NCBI RefSeq assembly: GCF_025905425.1 | Contig: NZ_CP109603.1 | Location: 4,170,501 to 4,234,500, forward strand | Direction of reading: 5' to 3' | DNA from: Pseudomonas putida | GTDB lineage: Bacteria; Pseudomonadota; Gammaproteobacteria; Pseudomonadales; Pseudomonadaceae | DNA: 64,000 bases | Shown: positions 18,557-28,142 of the stretch, one piece after another | Layout: each line of letters opens with the position of its first letter | Position numbering within the stretch: position 1 is the first letter of the stretch | Position numbers and translations under genes: made by a program | Notes under the pieces: generated by a model | What the model was told of the DNA's origin: nothing | What the model saw: only the letters and a program-made list of their open reading frames with translations | Database searches by the model: none

Positions 18557-21145
18557 ATGTCCACAGGTCCAACTCGCCCGTCCACACTTTCCCGCCGTAC
18601 AGGGCAATTGTCCCTGCTGAGCCTGGCCCTGCTCGCCTGCGGCGCCTGCAGCCTGCCGGCCCTGGCCGCCGAACCGGCCCAGGCCAGCAGCCCGCGCATG
18701 GGCGACTACCGCTTCAGCATCGGCCAGCAACCACTGGTATCGGCCATCAATGCCTTCAGCCAGGTCACCGGCTGGCAAGTCGGTTTCAGTGCCGAACTGG
18801 CCGATGGCGTGGCCTCGCCAGGGGTGCAGGGCTCGCTGCCACCGGACGCGGCGCTCAAGCGCCTGCTGCAGGGCACCGGCCTTGGCTATCGCAAGATCGG
18901 TAACGGCAACGTGGTGCTCGAACGCCAGACCACCGGCAAAGTCATCGCCCTGCAGCAGGTGACCGTCAGCGCCACCCGCAGCGCGCAAGACGTCAGCCAG
19001 GTGCCGAGCACCGTCAGCGTGCAGACCCGCGAGCAACTGGACCGCCAGAACGTCAATAACATCCAGGACCTGGTGCGTTACGAACCGGGCGTTTCCGTGG
19101 CCGGTACCGGCCAGCGCAGCGGCCTGAACGGCTACAACATCCGCGGCATCGACGGTGAGCGGATCCTCACCCAGATCGACGGTGTGTCGATCCCCGACAG
19201 CTTCTTCTACGGCCCCTACGCCCAGACCCAGCGCAACTACGTCGACCCCGAGATCGTCAAGCGCGTGGAGATCCTGCGCGGCCCGGCATCGGTGTTGTAC
19301 GGCAGCAACGCCATCGGCGGTGCGGTGAGCTATTTCACCCTCGACCCGGACGACATCATCAAACCCGGCAAGGACGTCGGCGCCCGCCTGAAGACCGGCT
19401 ACAGCTCGGCCGACGAAAGCTGGCTGACCTCCGCCACCGTGGCCGGCCGCCAAGGCGACGTCGACGGTTTGCTGCACCTGAGCCAACGCAACGGCCATGA
19501 GAACGAGTCCTACGGTGGCCACAGCGGTGACGGCCTGGCCCGCACCGAAGCCAACCCACAAGACGTACGCACCACCAACGTGCTGGCCAAACTGGGCTGG
19601 AACTACGCCGACGACGCGCGCCTGGGGTTCACCTACGAGCGTTACAAGGATGACCGCGACCAGAACATTCTCAGTGCGGTGGGTGGGCCGTTCATTCCAG
19701 GTTTCGGCGCTATGAACTCCTATCGCATGCGCCAAGGCAACGATACGGTGACCCGCGAGCGCTTCGGTATCAATCATGAGTTCGGTCTCGATAGCATGGT
19801 TGCCGACCATGTCAAATGGAGCCTCAACTACCAGATTGCCAAGACCGATCAGACCACCGATGAGTTGTATGTCGCCTCAGGTCGCCAGGTACTTCGGGAC
19901 CGCCAGACCACCTACAAGGACCGCCAATGGGTATTCGACGCCCAGCTGGACAAAGCCTTCAGCATCGGTGAGACCGATCACCTGCTGACCTACGGCACCA
20001 CGCTCAAGCATGAAAAAGTCACCGGATCCCGCAGTGGCTCGGGCACCTGCGTAAACGTTGGCGGCAGCTGCACAGCCATCGGCCAGGACAGCGCCCGCGA
20101 TGGCCAGGCCCTGGTCAGCGATTTCCCGGACCCGACCGTGAACACCTACAGCCTGTTCGTCCAGGACGAGATCCGCTGGAACAACTGGACCTTCCTGCCA
20201 GGCGCCCGCTATGACTACACGCACATGGAGCCCAAGTTCACCGACGCCTTCCTGCGTGGCCTGGAGTCCACCGGCACCGCGCCCACCTCCCAGGACGACT
20301 CGGACAAGAAGTGGCACCGCGTCTCGCCCAAGTTTGGCCTGACCTACGCGTTCAACGACAACTACACCTGGTACGGCCAGTACGCCGAAGGCTTCCGCAC
20401 GCCCACTGCCAAGTCCATGTACGGCCGCTTCCAGAACCTGGAGCAAGGCTACCGCGTAGAGGGCAACCCAGGGCTTGAGCCTGAAAAGAGCAAAAGCTAC
20501 GAAACCGGCCTGCGTGGCAACTTCGACGCCGGCAACTTCGATGTGGCGGTGTTCTACAACAAGTACCGCGACTTCATCGATGAAGACGCCGTGCAGAGCG
20601 CCAACCTGGAACAGACCTTCCAGGCCAACAACATCAAGCACGCCACCATCAAGGGCGCTGAGGTCAAGGGCCGCCTGAACCTGGACCACTTCGGTGCCCC
20701 GCAAGGCCTGTACACCCAAGGCTCGATTGCCTACGCCTACGGCCGCAACGATGACACCGGCCAGCCGTTGAACACCGTCAACCCGCTCAAGGGCGTGTTC
20801 GGCCTGGGTTACGAGCAGCAAAACTACGGCGGCCTGCTGAGCTGGACGCTGGTCAAGCGCAAGACCCGCGTGGACGACACCCACTTCTACGCACCCGACG
20901 GTTCGAGCAGCAAGTTCCGCACCCCGGGCTATGGCGTGCTGGACCTGACCGGTTTCTACAAGGTGACCGACGACGTCACCATCAACGCGGGCCTGTACAA
21001 CCTCACCGACAAGAAATACTGGCAGTGGGATTCGGTACGCAGCTACGACGGCCAGGGTGAGGCGGCTGTGACCCAGCCAGCCAACATGGACCGTTTGACC
21101 ATGCCGGGGCGTAACTTTGGCATCAATGTGGTGTGGGATATCTGA
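18557..21145 (+). CDS. TonB-dependent heme receptor with STN signalling domain
   Basis: Outer-membrane receptor of 862 residues. A signal peptide (SLLSLALLACGACSLPALA) is followed by a secretin/TonB N-terminal (STN) domain at about 52-120 (YRFSIGQQPLVSAINAFSQV), which contacts the FecR-type protein. A TonB-box-like VTVSATR, a plug (VNNIQDLVRYEPGVSV, ILRGPASVLYGSNAIGGAV) and a beta barrel follow. The barrel has the heme-receptor motifs FRTP (from about 613) and NPGL (from about 637), but the loop between them has Tyr and no His. The nearby heme oxygenase supports heme as ligand. It is closer to PhuR/HasR types than to siderophore receptors. Confidence 0.9.
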   Translation: MSTGPTRPSTLSRRTGQLSLLSLALLACGACSLPALAAEPAQASSPRMGDYRFSIGQQPLVSAINAFSQVTGWQVGFSAELADGVASPGVQGSLPPDAALKRLLQGTGLGYRKIGNGNVVLERQTTGKVIALQQVTVSATRSAQDVSQVPSTVSVQTREQLDRQNVNNIQDLVRYEPGVSVAGTGQRSGLNGYNIRGIDGERILTQIDGVSIPDSFFYGPYAQTQRNYVDPEIVKRVEILRGPASVLYGSNAIGGAVSYFTLDPDDIIKPGKDVGARLKTGYSSADESWLTSATVAGRQGDVDGLLHLSQRNGHENESYGGHSGDGLARTEANPQDVRTTNVLAKLGWNYADDARLGFTYERYKDDRDQNILSAVGGPFIPGFGAMNSYRMRQGNDTVTRERFGINHEFGLDSMVADHVKWSLNYQIAKTDQTTDELYVASGRQVLRDRQTTYKDRQWVFDAQLDKAFSIGETDHLLTYGTTLKHEKVTGSRSGSGTCVNVGGSCTAIGQDSARDGQALVSDFPDPTVNTYSLFVQDEIRWNNWTFLPGARYDYTHMEPKFTDAFLRGLESTGTAPTSQDDSDKKWHRVSPKFGLTYAFNDNYTWYGQYAEGFRTPTAKSMYGRFQNLEQGYRVEGNPGLEPEKSKSYETGLRGNFDAGNFDVAVFYNKYRDFIDEDAVQSANLEQTFQANNIKHATIKGAEVKGRLNLDHFGAPQGLYTQGSIAYAYGRNDDTGQPLNTVNPLKGVFGLGYEQQNYGGLLSWTLVKRKTRVDDTHFYAPDGSSSKFRTPGYGVLDLTGFYKVTDDVTINAGLYNLTDKKYWQWDSVRSYDGQGEAAVTQPANMDRLTMPGRNFGINVVWDI

Positions 21146-21160
21146 CCTGAGCTGGCCAGC

Positions 21161-21198
21161 GCCGGCCTCTTCGCGGGTAGCCCCACAAAGAGGCCGGC
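21161..21198 (+). terminator. hairpin between receptor and heme oxygenase genes, REP remnant
   Basis: GCCGGCCTCTT (21161-21171) pairs perfectly with AAGAGGCCGGC (21188-21198). The loop contains TTCGCGGGTA, as in REP elements, so it may be a diverged REP. It could attenuate read-through into the heme oxygenase gene. Confidence 0.5.
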
Positions 21199-21288
21199 AC
21201 ATTCAACACAAAAACCCAGTTTTTTTACTGTCCCGCCCGCGCTATTTCGTCTTGTATCTAGATGCCCCTTTTTCCAAGGACTGCCCCC

Positions 21289-21882
21289 ATGACCGAACGC
21301 CCAGCCCTGCGCTCCCAGCGCCTCAACCAGATCACCCACGCCCCGCACGCCGAGCTGGATGCCCTGGTCAAGTCCCACGCCCCCTTCGACAGCCGTGAAA
21401 GCTTTGCCCGCTTCGTGGTCGCCCAGTACCTGTTCCAGTCCGAACTCAAGGCCTTGTACAACGACCCACAACTGATCGCCATCGTCCCCGACCTGGCCGA
21501 GCGCTGCCGCGCCGAGCAGGCCTGCCTGGACCTCGCCGACCTCGACACCGACGTGCCCGGCCCCGTAGCCGGCGCGGTACAAAATCCGAGCCTGGGCGAG
21601 GCCATGGGCTGGATCTTCGTCTCCGAAGGCTCCAAACTGGGCGCTGCGTTTCTGATCAAGCGTGCCGTGGCCCTGGAGCTGTCCGACAGCTTCGGTGCCC
21701 GCCACCTGGGCGAACCGGCCGGCGGCCGTGCCGAAGGCTGGAAACAGTTCACCCGTATCCTCGATGGCCTGGCGCTGTCGGCCGAAGAAGAGGCCGCTGC
21801 AGAACGGGGTGCGGTCGCCGCCTTCGAGCGCTTCACCGAGCTGCTCAAACACGCCTATGCTGCGAATGCCGCGCTGGTCTGA
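21289..21882 (+). CDS. hemO: bacterial heme oxygenase (HemO/PigA family)
   Basis: Opens heme to biliverdin, iron and CO in the cytoplasm. The 197-residue protein matches the bacterial HemO/PigA branch. A helix with the likely proximal His lies in NQITHAPHAELDALVKSHAPF, and the glycine-rich distal helix is GWIFVSEGSKLGAAFLIKRA. The ATG at 21289 has AAGGA upstream; an in-frame ATG at 21262 lacks one. It follows the receptor gene by 143 bp, so imported heme iron is released here. The isomer of biliverdin made (alpha or beta/delta) cannot be read from the sequence. Confidence 0.88.
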   Translation: MTERPALRSQRLNQITHAPHAELDALVKSHAPFDSRESFARFVVAQYLFQSELKALYNDPQLIAIVPDLAERCRAEQACLDLADLDTDVPGPVAGAVQNPSLGEAMGWIFVSEGSKLGAAFLIKRAVALELSDSFGARHLGEPAGGRAEGWKQFTRILDGLALSAEEEAAAERGAVAAFERFTELLKHAYAANAALV

Positions 21883-21936
21883 CACGCTCTGCCCGGCCAC
21901 CCCACCGGTGGCCGAACCGTTTTTCGCAGTGAGACC

Positions 21937-22350
21937 ATGACCCAACCTGCCCGCTCGAAACTTGCCCGCCTGCTGTATGGAATCCTGGCTTACTTAAGCT
22001 TGGGCATAGGCCTGGTCGCGATCGTCATTCCCGGCTTGCCGACCACCGAATTCATCCTGCTGGCAGCCTGGGCAGCCACCCGCAGTTCACCGCGCCTTTC
22101 GGCCTGGCTGGAGAGCCATCGGTTGTTCGGGCCGATTCTGTTCAACTGGCGCAATGGCAAGGTGATCCAGCGCCGTGCCAAAGTCAGCGCGACGATCAGC
22201 ATGCTGCTGTGCGCGGGCCTGATGCTGACCTTTCTCGACCATCACTGGCCGGTGTTTCTGGCAATCGGCGGCATGGCCCTGGGCAACCTGTGGATCTGGT
22301 CGCGCCCCGAACAGGCATGCCCTGCCGGGTCACAAGCTCAACAGCCCTGA
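21937..22350 (+). CDS. YbaN-family (DUF454) inner-membrane protein
   Basis: A 137-residue protein with about three to four membrane segments (LLYGILAYLSLGIGLVAIVIPG, FILLAAWAATRSS, ISMLLCAGLMLTF, PVFLAIGGMALGNLWIW). The conserved GLPTTEFILLAAWAATRSSP and GPILFNWRNGKVI segments identify DUF454/YbaN. Function is unknown. It follows hemO by 54 bp and could be co-transcribed. Its end overlaps the convergent arcD paralogue by 21 bp. Confidence 0.85.
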   Translation: MTQPARSKLARLLYGILAYLSLGIGLVAIVIPGLPTTEFILLAAWAATRSSPRLSAWLESHRLFGPILFNWRNGKVIQRRAKVSATISMLLCAGLMLTFLDHHWPVFLAIGGMALGNLWIWSRPEQACPAGSQAQQP

Positions 22351-23757
22351 ATACAGCGCGTACGCCGCCAGCGCAGCACCTGCCAGCACCGCGGCAAAAA
22401 TCAGCTTTTCCCATGTGGTGAACAGGGTCTGCCCTTGCTCGTGCTTGGCCCTGGCGAACAGGATCACCCCCGGGGCATACAACAATGCCGACAGCAGCAG
22501 GTACTTCAGCCCACCGGCGTACAGCAACCAGACCGCATACAACAAGGCAACCATTGCCACCAGCAGGTCCTTGCGCCGCAAGGCCACTTGCCCTGCGTAG
22601 GTTTCTGCGCGCAGCGCCAACAGCACCGCATAAGCCGCCGACCACAGGTAGGGCACCAGGATCATCGACGAGGCCAGGTAGATCAGGCTGGTGTAGGTCC
22701 CTGCCGAAAACAGCGTGATCAGCAGGAAACCCTGGATCATGCAGTTGGTCAGCCATAAGGCATTGGCCGGTACATGGTTGGCGTTTTCCTTGGCCAGAAA
22801 GCGCGGCATGGTCTTGTCGCGTGCGGTGGCAAAGAGGATTTCTGCGCACAGCAGAGCCCATGAAAGCAAGGCGCCGAGCAGCGAAACGGCCAGGCCGATA
22901 CTGATCAGCAACGCGCCCCACGGGCCGACGATGTGCTCCAGCACCGACGCCAACGACGGGTTCTGCAAGCCGGCAAGCTCCGGTTGGGTCATCACCCCCA
23001 GCGACAGGACGTTGACCAGCACCAGCAGCGCCAGCACGCCCAGAAAGCCGATCACCGTGGCCTTGCCCACATCCGAGCGGCGCTGCGCACGCCCGGAATA
23101 CACGCTCGCGCCTTCGATGCCGATGAACACGAACACAGTCACCAGCATCATGTTGCGCACCTGATCCAGCACATTGCCGAACTGCGGGTTGCTCAAGCCC
23201 CAGATATCACGGGTGAAGATATCGGCACGGAAGGCGAAGGCTGCGATAACGATAAAAATCAGCAACGGCACCACCTTGGCCACGGTGGTCACCTGGTTGA
23301 TGAAGGCGGCTTCCTTGATCCCGCGCAGCACCAGAAAGTGCACCGCCCACAGCAGCAGCGAGGCGCAGCCGATGGCGATGGGCGTGTTGCCTTCGCCGAA
23401 TACCGGAAAATAAAAACCCAGGGTACTGAACAGCAGCACGAAGTAACCGACGTTGCCGAGCCAGGCGCTGATCCAGTATCCCCAGGCCGAAGAGAAGCCC
23501 ATGTAGTCGCCAAAGCCCGCCTTGGCGTAGGCATACACCCCCGAGTCCAGCTCGGGTTTGCGGTTGGCCAGGGTCTGGAACACGAACGCCAGGGCCAACA
23601 TGCCGACCGCAGTGATGCCCCAGCCGATCAGCACCGCACCGACATCGGCGCGTGCTGCCATGTTCTGCGGCAGCGAGAAGATCCCGCCACCGATCATCGA
23701 GCCCACCACCAGTGCGATCAGCGCGCCCAGGCGCAGCTTCTGTCCCGGTTCGCTCAT
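22330..23757 (-). CDS. arginine/ornithine antiporter paralogue (second arcD)
   Basis: A 475-residue APC-family amino-acid antiporter with about 12 membrane segments. It is the same length as the arcD gene on the other side of the 434-bp gap and nearly the same over long stretches (ALVVGSMIGGGIFSLPQNMA, SMILVPYLWSAAYAVLLALR). The ATG at 23757 has GGGAGG upstream and matches the N-terminus of the paralogue. It is transcribed away from arcABC. The substrate may be arginine/ornithine or another basic amino acid. Confidence 0.88.
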   Translation of the reverse strand: MSEPGQKLRLGALIALVVGSMIGGGIFSLPQNMAARADVGAVLIGWGITAVGMLALAFVFQTLANRKPELDSGVYAYAKAGFGDYMGFSSAWGYWISAWLGNVGYFVLLFSTLGFYFPVFGEGNTPIAIGCASLLLWAVHFLVLRGIKEAAFINQVTTVAKVVPLLIFIVIAAFAFRADIFTRDIWGLSNPQFGNVLDQVRNMMLVTVFVFIGIEGASVYSGRAQRRSDVGKATVIGFLGVLALLVLVNVLSLGVMTQPELAGLQNPSLASVLEHIVGPWGALLISIGLAVSLLGALLSWALLCAEILFATARDKTMPRFLAKENANHVPANALWLTNCMIQGFLLITLFSAGTYTSLIYLASSMILVPYLWSAAYAVLLALRAETYAGQVALRRKDLLVAMVALLYAVWLLYAGGLKYLLLSALLYAPGVILFARAKHEQGQTLFTTWEKLIFAAVLAGAALAAYALYSGLLSL

Positions 23758-23808
23758 GTGCCTCCCTTTTTTCACACCCTGTCATGCGTTTGAAATAGCC
23801 GTGAAGGC

Positions 23809-23837
23809 TATATAAACGCTGTGACTTATATTGATAA
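23809..23837 (-). promoter_or_regulatory. possible sigma-70 promoter of the second arcD
   Basis: On the minus strand TTATCA (23837-23832), a 17-bp spacer, and TATATA (23814-23809) resemble -35 and -10 boxes. They lie about 50 bp upstream of the minus-strand arcD start. Confidence 0.4.
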
Positions 23838-24117
23838 GTGCCCTAAAAGCTATAGCACTCATAACTGCTTTGTCTATGCCAGCAATCTGTTAAAAACTAG
23901 CAGCTGCCCAGCAACTAGGGAAGAAACTGTTAAAACTCGATTTTTTTGTGAAAAATTTGCGAAAGCAGCAAAAACAGCTAGCTTCAAGCATCGCAGGCCG
24001 AACAGAGCGTTTGCTCTAGAAGGACATGGAGGTGCCAGCGTGCAAGGCCTGCAGCAGAGCTGTCGGCACTCTCCAGGAGCCACGTGAAGGAATTTTCCTA
24101 CTTTACGTGCCCATGAA

Positions 24118-24131
24118 CTGACCCAAGTCAG
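24118..24131. promoter_or_regulatory. Anr/FNR-type site upstream of arcDABC
   Basis: CTGAC-CCAA-GTCAG is a perfect palindrome with the 5-4-5 layout of Anr boxes (TTGAT-N4-ATCAA). If it sits at -41.5, transcription would start near 24166 and a weak TTTACT -10 lies at the right place. Anaerobic activation of arcDABC by Anr is known in pseudomonads. Confidence 0.65.
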
Positions 24132-24191
24132 CGAATGGCGCAGGCGTCGGATTTACTCTGTCGTCAACTTTCTCCTGGCAGGAGTTGTTAA

Positions 24192-25619
24192 ATGTCTGAT
24201 TCATCCGGAAAACTAAAGCTCGGTGCGTTAGTTGCACTTGTAGTGGGTTCAATGATTGGCGGCGGGATCTTCTCGCTGCCGCAAAACATGGCGGCCAGCG
24301 CGGGGGTTGGCGCGGTGCTGATCGGCTGGGCGATCACTGCGGTCGGCATGCTGACCCTGGCGTTCGTGTTCCAGACCCTGGCCAACCGCAAACCTGACCT
24401 GGACGGCGGGGTGTACGCCTACGCCAAGGCCGGTTTCGGTGACTACATGGGCTTCTCTTCGGCCTGGGGTTACTGGATCAGCGCCTGGCTCGGCAACGTC
24501 GGTTACTTCGTGCTGCTGTTCAGCACCCTCGGTTACTTCTTCCCGATCTTCGGCGAGGGCAACACCCCCGCTGCGATCATTGGCGCCTCGATCCTGCTCT
24601 GGGCCGTGCACTTCCTGGTACTGCGCGGGATCAAAGAAGCGGCGTTCATCAACCTGGTCACCACGGTAGCCAAGATTGTGCCGCTGGTGCTGTTCGCCCT
24701 GATCTGCCTGTTCGCCTTCAAACTCGACGTGTTCACCGCCGATATCTGGGGCTTGGGCACGCCGGAACTGGGCAGCGTGATGAACCAGGTGCGCAACATG
24801 ATGCTGGTCACCGTCTGGGTGTTTATCGGTATCGAGGGTGCAAGCATCTTCTCGTCACGGGCGGAAAAACGCGCTGACGTGGGCAAGGCCACCGTCATCG
24901 GCTTCGTCACCGTGCTGCTGTTCCTGGTGCTGGTCAACGTGCTGTCGCTGGGCATCATGACCCAACCGGAACTGGCCAAGCTGCAGAACCCGTCGATGGC
25001 CGCCGTGCTTGAACATGTGGTCGGCCACTGGGGCGCAGTGCTCATCAGCGTCGGCCTGATCATCTCGCTGCTCGGGGCCCTGCTGTCGTGGGTGCTGCTG
25101 TGCGCCGAGATCATGTTCGCCGCCGCCAAAGACCACACCATGCCGGAGTTCCTGCGCCGCGAAAATGCCAATCAGGTGCCGGCCAATGCCCTGTGGCTGA
25201 CCAACGCCATGGTGCAGATCTTCCTGGTCATCACGCTGTTCTCCAGCAGTACCTACCTGTCGCTGATCTACCTCGCCACCTCGATGATCCTGGTGCCCTA
25301 CCTGTGGTCGGCGGCCTATGCCTTCCTGCTGGCACTGCGCAGCGAAACCTACGAGCAAGCCTTGGCCGAACGCAAGAAGGACCTGTTCATCGGCGCCATC
25401 GCCTTGCTGTACGCCATCTGGCTGCTGTACGCCGGCGGCGTGAAGTACCTGTTGCTCTCGGCCCTGCTGTACGCCCCTGGGGCCATCCTGTTCGCCAAGG
25501 CCAAGCGCGAGGTTGGCCAACCTATCTTCACCAACGTGGAAAAACTGATCTTCGCGGCCGTGGTCGTCGGCGCCCTGGTGGCTGCCTATGGCCTGTACGA
25601 CGGCTTCCTGACCCTTTGA
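24192..25619 (+). CDS. arcD: arginine/ornithine antiporter
   Basis: Exchanges external arginine for internal ornithine, feeding the arginine deiminase pathway. The 475-residue APC-family protein has about 12 membrane segments and starts KLKLGALVALVVGSMIGGGI with the family's glycine-rich first helix. It is the first gene of arcDABC, 32 bp upstream of arcA. An Anr-like site lies 60 bp upstream of the start, consistent with induction at low oxygen. It is close to the divergent paralogue on the other strand. Confidence 0.94.
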   Translation: MSDSSGKLKLGALVALVVGSMIGGGIFSLPQNMAASAGVGAVLIGWAITAVGMLTLAFVFQTLANRKPDLDGGVYAYAKAGFGDYMGFSSAWGYWISAWLGNVGYFVLLFSTLGYFFPIFGEGNTPAAIIGASILLWAVHFLVLRGIKEAAFINLVTTVAKIVPLVLFALICLFAFKLDVFTADIWGLGTPELGSVMNQVRNMMLVTVWVFIGIEGASIFSSRAEKRADVGKATVIGFVTVLLFLVLVNVLSLGIMTQPELAKLQNPSMAAVLEHVVGHWGAVLISVGLIISLLGALLSWVLLCAEIMFAAAKDHTMPEFLRRENANQVPANALWLTNAMVQIFLVITLFSSSTYLSLIYLATSMILVPYLWSAAYAFLLALRSETYEQALAERKKDLFIGAIALLYAIWLLYAGGVKYLLLSALLYAPGAILFAKAKREVGQPIFTNVEKLIFAAVVVGALVAAYGLYDGFLTL

Positions 25620-25651
25620 CCCACGTCTTCGCACACATGGAGGAATGAACA

Positions 25652-26914
25652 ATGTCCGCTGAAAAACAGAAGTACGGTGTCCACTCCGAAGCCGGCAAAT
25701 TGCGCAAAGTGATGGTCTGCTCCCCTGGGCTGGCGCACAAGCGCCTGACCCCGAGCAACTGCGATGAACTGCTGTTCGACGACGTGATCTGGGTCGACCA
25801 GGCCAAGCGCGACCATTTCGACTTCGTCACCAAGATGCGCGAGCGCGGCGTCGATGTGCTGGAAATGCACAACCTGCTGACCGACATCGTGCAGCAACCA
25901 GAAGCCCTCAAGTGGATCCTGGACCGCAAGATCACCTCTGACACCGTGGGTGTCGGCCTGACCAACGAGGTGCGTAACTGGCTCGAAGGGCTGGAACCAC
26001 GCCACCTGGCGGAGTTCCTGATTGGCGGCGTGGCGGGCCAGGACCTTCCAGTAAGCGAAGGCGCCGAAGTGATCAAGATGTACAACAAGTACCTGGGTCA
26101 CTCCAGCTTCATTCTGCCGCCGCTGCCCAACACCCAATTCACTCGTGACACCACCTGCTGGATCTACGGTGGCGTGACGCTCAACCCGATGTACTGGCCT
26201 GCGCGACGCCAGGAAACGCTGCTGACCACAGCCATTTACAAGTTCCACAAGGAGTTCACCGGTGCCGACTTCCAGGTCTGGTATGGCGACCCGGACAAGG
26301 ATCATGGCAACGCCACCCTTGAAGGCGGCGACGTGATGCCGATCGGCAAGGGCATCGTACTCATCGGCATGGGCGAGCGCAGCTCGCGCCATGCCATCGG
26401 CCAACTGGCTCAGAACCTGTTCGAGAAAGGTGCGGCCGAGAAAGTCATCGTCGCAGGCCTGCCGAAGTCCCGCGCAGCGATGCACCTGGACACCGTGTTC
26501 AGCTTCTGCGACCGCGACCTGGTAACGGTATTCCCGGAGGTGGTGAAAGAGATCAAGCCATTCATCATCACCCCAGACTCCAGCAAGCCCTATGGCATGA
26601 ATATCGCGCCGCAGGATGCCTCGTTCCTCGAGGTGGTATCCGAGCAGTTGCTGGGCAAGAAAGACAAGCTGCGCGTGGTCGAGACCGGCGGCAACAGCTT
26701 TGCCGCCGAGCGCGAACAGTGGGATGACGGCAACAACGTGGTGGCCATCGAGCCGGGTGTGGTCATCGGCTACGACCGCAACACCTACACCAACACCCTG
26801 CTGCGCAAGGCAGGGATCGAGGTCATCACCATCAGCGCCGGCGAACTGGGCCGAGGCCGTGGCGGCGGCCACTGCATGACCTGCCCGATCGTGCGCGACC
26901 CGATCGACTACTAA
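25652..26914 (+). CDS. arcA: arginine deiminase
   Basis: Hydrolyses arginine to citrulline and ammonia. The 420-residue protein has the family motifs [18 protein letters not shown] at the N-terminus, [49 protein letters not shown], and the catalytic Cys near the end in [14 protein letters not shown]. Together these supply the guanidinium-modifying Cys-His-Glu/Asp set. It is the second gene of arcDABC, with GGAGG before the ATG. Confidence 0.97.
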   Translation: MSAEKQKYGVHSEAGKLRKVMVCSPGLAHKRLTPSNCDELLFDDVIWVDQAKRDHFDFVTKMRERGVDVLEMHNLLTDIVQQPEALKWILDRKITSDTVGVGLTNEVRNWLEGLEPRHLAEFLIGGVAGQDLPVSEGAEVIKMYNKYLGHSSFILPPLPNTQFTRDTTCWIYGGVTLNPMYWPARRQETLLTTAIYKFHKEFTGADFQVWYGDPDKDHGNATLEGGDVMPIGKGIVLIGMGERSSRHAIGQLAQNLFEKGAAEKVIVAGLPKSRAAMHLDTVFSFCDRDLVTVFPEVVKEIKPFIITPDSSKPYGMNIAPQDASFLEVVSEQLLGKKDKLRVVETGGNSFAAEREQWDDGNNVVAIEPGVVIGYDRNTYTNTLLRKAGIEVITISAGELGRGRGGGHCMTCPIVRDPIDY

Positions 26915-26984
26915 CGACCATCACACCCGGCCGCCTCCACAAGACCGCGGCCGGGCACATCACCGAACTCAAGGAGAAATCGTC

Positions 26985-27995
26985 ATGGCGTTCAACATCC
27001 ACAACCGCAACCTGCTCAGCCTCGAACATCACACCACGCGCGAGCTGCGCTACCTGCTGGACCTGTCCCGCGACCTCAAGCGCGCCAAGTACACCGGTAC
27101 CGAACAGCAGCACCTGAAGGGCAACAACATCGCCCTGATCTTCGAGAAGACCTCGACCCGCACCCGCTGCGCCTTCGAAGTCGCCGCCTATGACCAGGGC
27201 GCCAACGTCACCTACATCGACCCCAATTCTTCGCAGATCGGCCACAAAGAAAGCATGAAGGACACCGCCCGCGTACTTGGGCGCATGTACGATGCCATTG
27301 AGTACCGTGGCTTCAAGCAGGAAATCGTCGAAGAACTGGCCAAGTTCGCCGGTGTGCCGGTGTTCAACGGCCTGACCGACGAATACCACCCAACCCAGAT
27401 GATCGCCGACGTGCTGACCATGCGTGAAAACAGCGACAAGCCGCTGCACGACATCAGCTACGCCTACCTGGGCGATGCCCGCAACAACATGGGCAACTCG
27501 CTGCTGCTGATCGGCGCCAAGCTCGGCATGGACGTGCGCATCGCCGCGCCCAAGGCGCTGTGGCCGCATGACGACCTGGTCGAGCGCTGCAAGAAGTACG
27601 CTGAAGAAAGCGGCGCACGCATCACCCTCACCGAAGACCCGAAAGCCGCCGTCAAGGGCGTGGACTTCGTGCACACCGACGTCTGGGTATCGATGGGCGA
27701 GCCGATCGAAGCCTGGGGCGAGCGCATCAAGCAGCTCAAGCCTTATCAGGTGAATGCCGAGCTGATGAAGGCCACCGGCAACCCGCGCAGCAAGTTCATG
27801 CACTGCCTGCCGGCCTTCCACAACTCCGACACCAAGGTCGGCAAACAGATCGCCGAACAGTACCCGGACCTGGCCAATGGCATTGAAGTGACCGATGACG
27901 TGTTCGAGTCGCCGGCCTGCATCGCCTTCGAGCAGGCGGAAAACCGCATGCATACCATCAAGGCGATCCTGGTTTCGACCCTGGCTGACCTTTAA
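26985..27995 (+). CDS. arcB: ornithine carbamoyltransferase, catabolic
   Basis: Phosphorolyses citrulline to ornithine and carbamoyl phosphate. The 336-residue protein has the carbamoyl-phosphate motif STRTRCAFE, then [12 protein letters not shown] and the ornithine-binding HCLPAFH. Length and position between arcA and arcC point to the catabolic enzyme rather than anabolic ArgF. The ribosome site is AAGGAG 8 nt upstream of the ATG. Confidence 0.96.
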   Translation: MAFNIHNRNLLSLEHHTTRELRYLLDLSRDLKRAKYTGTEQQHLKGNNIALIFEKTSTRTRCAFEVAAYDQGANVTYIDPNSSQIGHKESMKDTARVLGRMYDAIEYRGFKQEIVEELAKFAGVPVFNGLTDEYHPTQMIADVLTMRENSDKPLHDISYAYLGDARNNMGNSLLLIGAKLGMDVRIAAPKALWPHDDLVERCKKYAEESGARITLTEDPKAAVKGVDFVHTDVWVSMGEPIEAWGERIKQLKPYQVNAELMKATGNPRSKFMHCLPAFHNSDTKVGKQIAEQYPDLANGIEVTDDVFESPACIAFEQAENRMHTIKAILVSTLADL

Positions 27996-28012
27996 AGGCC
28001 ACGCCTGATCTC

Positions 28013-28098
28013 TGTGGGAGCGGGCTTGCCCGCGAATAGGCCAGCCGCAACACCTCGTTGCCCGAGCTGACGCCTTCGCGGGCAAGCCCGCTCCCACA
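28013..28098. repeat. REP pair between arcB and arcC
   Basis: TGTGGGAGCGGGCTTGCCCG (from 28013) and its inverse (28075-28098) form opposed REP units with a 38-bp centre. The pair lies inside the arc operon. Confidence 0.9.
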
Positions 28099-28142
28099 GG
28101 GTCGGCGTCGATCGTCAACATTTCCGATAAAGGACATTCCCC

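Larger units (their letters stand above)
23758..24191. other. 434-bp divergent regulatory gap between the two arcD genes
   Basis: AT-richer than its surroundings. It holds a possible minus-strand promoter (23809-23837), an Anr-like palindrome (24118-24131), a small hairpin AGAGC-GTTT-GCTCT near 24005, and an imperfect direct repeat CTGTTAAAA (23887 and 23927). No convincing gene is seen in either strand; short open frames here lack ribosome sites. Confidence 0.6.

Noticed and set aside
16841..21882. A citrate or siderophore receptor system instead of heme
   Set aside because: FecI/FecR/FecA layout would allow it, but the heme oxygenase next to the receptor and the FRTP/NPGL motifs favour heme.
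23821..24087. Short open frames in the arcD-arcD gap
   Set aside because: Both strands have frames of 69-88 codons, but none has a ribosome site or composition like neighbouring genes.
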